This document shows positions 6,131 to 7,546 of a stretch of DNA of 7,546 nt, one piece after another. The notes below the pieces were generated by a model. That model saw nothing but the letters and a program-made list of their open reading frames with translations, did no database searches and was not told the origin of the DNA. Origin of the DNA: a bacterium (lineage in GTDB: Bacteria; Verrucomicrobiota; Verrucomicrobiia; Chthoniobacterales; Terrimicrobiaceae). How positions within the stretch are numbered: the stretch's first letter is position 1; each line of letters starts with the position of its first letter. The translations under genes and the position numbers were made by a program. The stretch lies in contig RFZT01000110.1 of NCBI GenBank assembly GCA_009920585.1, positions 1 through 7,546 of the forward strand, given 5' to 3'.

Positions 6131-7387
6131 ATGAAATTCTCCTCATTAGGTCAACGCCTCTCGGGAGGCAGCGGCATCGAGCATCTGATGGATGATCTCG
6201 GCAATGCCCTCTCCGCCACCGGTCCTTCGCCGCTCATGCTGGGCGGCGGCAACCCTGCTCATATTCCTGAAATGGAGCGAATCTGGGAAGAGCGACTGAG
6301 CGACATTCTCAATGAGCCCGCGACTCTCCGCCGGACATTGGCTATCTACGATCCACCGCGTGGCAATGCGCGAGTGATCGAGGATCTGGCATCCCTTTTA
6401 CGCCAAGAATATGGTTGGCAAGTCGGTCCTGAAAACATCGCCGTTACCCCTGGTGGGCAGACGGCATTTTACTTTCTTTTCAATCTCTTCGGTGGTCGCC
6501 GCGCGGATGGTTCGATGGGCAGGATCATGTTCCCATTGATGCCGGAATACATTGGCTATGCGAATCAGTGCCTCGAGGAGGGGATGTTCACCGCACAGCG
6601 CCCACGGATTTCTCGCACGCGACCTCACCGGTTCAAATATCACATCGATTTTGAAAATCTGAACCCGGGATCCGACGTCGCCGCGCTCTGTGTTTCAAGG
6701 CCTACAAATCCGAGCGGCAACGTGATCCCCGATTCAGAGCTTCAGCGATTGGCCGCGCTGGCTAAGGATCGCCAGATCCCCCTGATCATTGACAATGCCT
6801 ATGGATGGCCGTTTCCCGGCATCGTTTTTGGAGATGCCACGCCTATCTGGAACGAGCAGACCGTTCATGTGATGAGCCTCTCGAAATTTGGATTACCCGG
6901 GACGCGGACGGCCTTTGTTGTTGCACCTCCCGAGATCGCTAAGGCGGTTTCCTCGATGATGGCGGTGACCGGTCTGGCTAATGGAAATTTCGGTCAATCC
7001 ATCGCCGGTCCGCTCATTGCTGACGGCAGGATCACCCGTCTGAGTCGGGAAGTTATACGTCCGTATTATCTTCAAAAGCGCAATGCAGCGATGGAAGCGG
7101 TGGAGGAATTCTTTCCCGATCACGTGCCTTACGCCTTCCACGAAAGCGAGGGAGCTCTCTTCCTTTGGCTGTGGCTGGAAGGATCACGCAAATCCTCGCG
7201 TCAGATCTACGACGACTTAAAAAAGCGCGGGGTGCTGGTTGTGCCCGGTGAATATTTTTTCTTTGGGGATGATGATCCGGATTGGAAGCACCGACACGAA
7301 TGCCTCCGCATCTCGTTTGCGATGGCCGATGCGGATGTGCGCGCCGGAATCAAGATCATCGGCGAGGAAATCGCCAAGGCTTACTGA
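6131..7387 (+). CDS. avtA: Valine-pyruvate aminotransferase AvtA
   Basis: Transfers amino groups between valine or alanine and pyruvate or 2-oxoisovalerate (transaminase C). The 418-residue protein lines up over its whole length with E. coli AvtA (417 residues). Landmarks: SGIEHLMDDL (14-23), MLGGGNPAHIPEME (36-49), GQTAFYFLFNLFGGRRADG (109-127), PLMPEYIGYA (135-144), CVSRPTNPSGNVI (187-199) with Asn193, IDNAYGWPFPGI (220-231) with Asp221 and Tyr224, MSLSKFGLPGTR (248-259) with Lys252 as the PLP lysine, SEGALFLWLWLEG (339-351), and CLRISFA (391-397) with Arg393 for the carboxylate. The N-terminus matches the E. coli start, which supports ATG 6131 although AAGGGG abuts the codon and cannot be a normal ribosome binding site. 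It probably shares a transcript with the preceding aminotransferase gene and ends at the hairpin at 7397-7424. Confidence 0.95.
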   Translation: MKFSSLGQRLSGGSGIEHLMDDLGNALSATGPSPLMLGGGNPAHIPEMERIWEERLSDILNEPATLRRTLAIYDPPRGNARVIEDLASLLRQEYGWQVGPENIAVTPGGQTAFYFLFNLFGGRRADGSMGRIMFPLMPEYIGYANQCLEEGMFTAQRPRISRTRPHRFKYHIDFENLNPGSDVAALCVSRPTNPSGNVIPDSELQRLAALAKDRQIPLIIDNAYGWPFPGIVFGDATPIWNEQTVHVMSLSKFGLPGTRTAFVVAPPEIAKAVSSMMAVTGLANGNFGQSIAGPLIADGRITRLSREVIRPYYLQKRNAAMEAVEEFFPDHVPYAFHESEGALFLWLWLEGSRKSSRQIYDDLKKRGVLVVPGEYFFFGDDDPDWKHRHECLRISFAMADADVRAGIKIIGEEIAKAY

Positions 7388-7396
7388 GGCGAAGTT

Positions 7397-7424
7397 AGTC
7401 TGCGAGTGGGAACGCTCGCAGGCT
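7397..7424 (+). terminator. Strong hairpin after avtA with GGAA tetraloop
   Basis: A 12-bp stem (7397-7408 with 7413-7424) closes a GGAA tetraloop of the stable GNRA class, beginning 9 bases after the avtA stop. Two pairs are U-G in plus-strand RNA and would be A-C mismatches in minus-strand RNA, so the fold favours the avtA transcript. No T tract follows, so it may act as a 3' mRNA stabiliser or a Rho-independent end of the non-canonical kind. It lies between convergent genes. Confidence 0.5.
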
Positions 7425-7432
7425 GAAGCCAA

Positions 7433-7546
7433 TCAAACTTCCGTTGGCGAGGTTGGATCATTTTGTTGCTTTGCGATGAGCATGTAGAGCGATGGGACGA
7501 TGAAGAGGGTGCAGATGGTGCCGATCGCCATGCCACCAACGAGAAC
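7433..7546 (-). CDS. RND efflux transporter (AcrB/HAE1-like), C-terminal end only
   Basis: The minus strand from the right edge to a TGA at 7435-7433 encodes 37 residues starting VLVGGMAIGTICTLFIVPSL and continuing YMLIAK, then a short polar tail ending SPTEV. The GG-M-x-x-G-T-x-x-T-L-F-x-V-P pattern is the signature of the last transmembrane helix of AcrB-family inner-membrane proton/drug antiporters, which work in tripartite pumps across the outer membrane. The rest lies beyond the window, so substrate and subfamily cannot be judged. It converges on avtA with 45 bases between the two stop codons. The family call rests on this one helix but the motif is distinctive. Confidence 0.82.
   Translation of the reverse strand, partial: VLVGGMAIGTICTLFIVPSLYMLIAKQQNDPTSPTEV

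Noticed and set aside
1..7546. CRISPR array, transposon, toxin-antitoxin or phage-defence module
   Set aside because: I found no spaced direct repeats, terminal inverted repeats, transposase, nuclease or toxin motifs on either strand; every large frame is a recognised housekeeping family.

Overview
This is an ordinary bacterial chromosomal segment dominated by housekeeping genes, with no mobile element, CRISPR array or recognisable defence system. Codon use and base composition look even across it. The organism is tentatively a Gram-negative outside the Proteobacteria, possibly Verrucomicrobiota. The reasons are a short lipoprotein ending in a tiny lysine/proline tail, the general lack of strong Shine-Dalgarno sequences before confident start codons, and an RND-type efflux pump implying an outer membrane. 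This taxonomic guess is inference.

Layout. The left part (about 1-3242) is read on the minus strand. In transcription order it holds a 39-residue lipoprotein gene (3242-3123), two hairpins, a nested inverted repeat, and then three genes each overlapping the next by 4 bases: purE (N5-CAIR mutase), a Sua5-type threonylcarbamoyl-AMP synthase gene starting with TTG, and murJ (lipid II flippase). MurJ runs off the left edge lacking only about its last 10-20 residues. The centre and right (3413-7387) are read on the plus strand: a PhnA/YjdM zinc-ribbon protein, tRNA-Leu(UAA), 6-phosphogluconolactonase, a class I aspartate-type aminotransferase, and a valine-pyruvate aminotransferase (AvtA). A hairpin follows avtA. 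At the right edge the last 37 residues of an RND efflux transporter come in convergently on the minus strand.

How the genes relate. purE, tsaC and murJ act in purine synthesis, tRNA t6A modification and peptidoglycan export respectively. They share no pathway but appear translationally coupled. The two aminotransferases, 75 bases apart on one strand, plausibly share amino-group traffic (glutamate/aspartate and alanine/valine). No intergenic gap exceeds 300 bases. The least explained sequence is the structured leader in front of purE (2976-3112).
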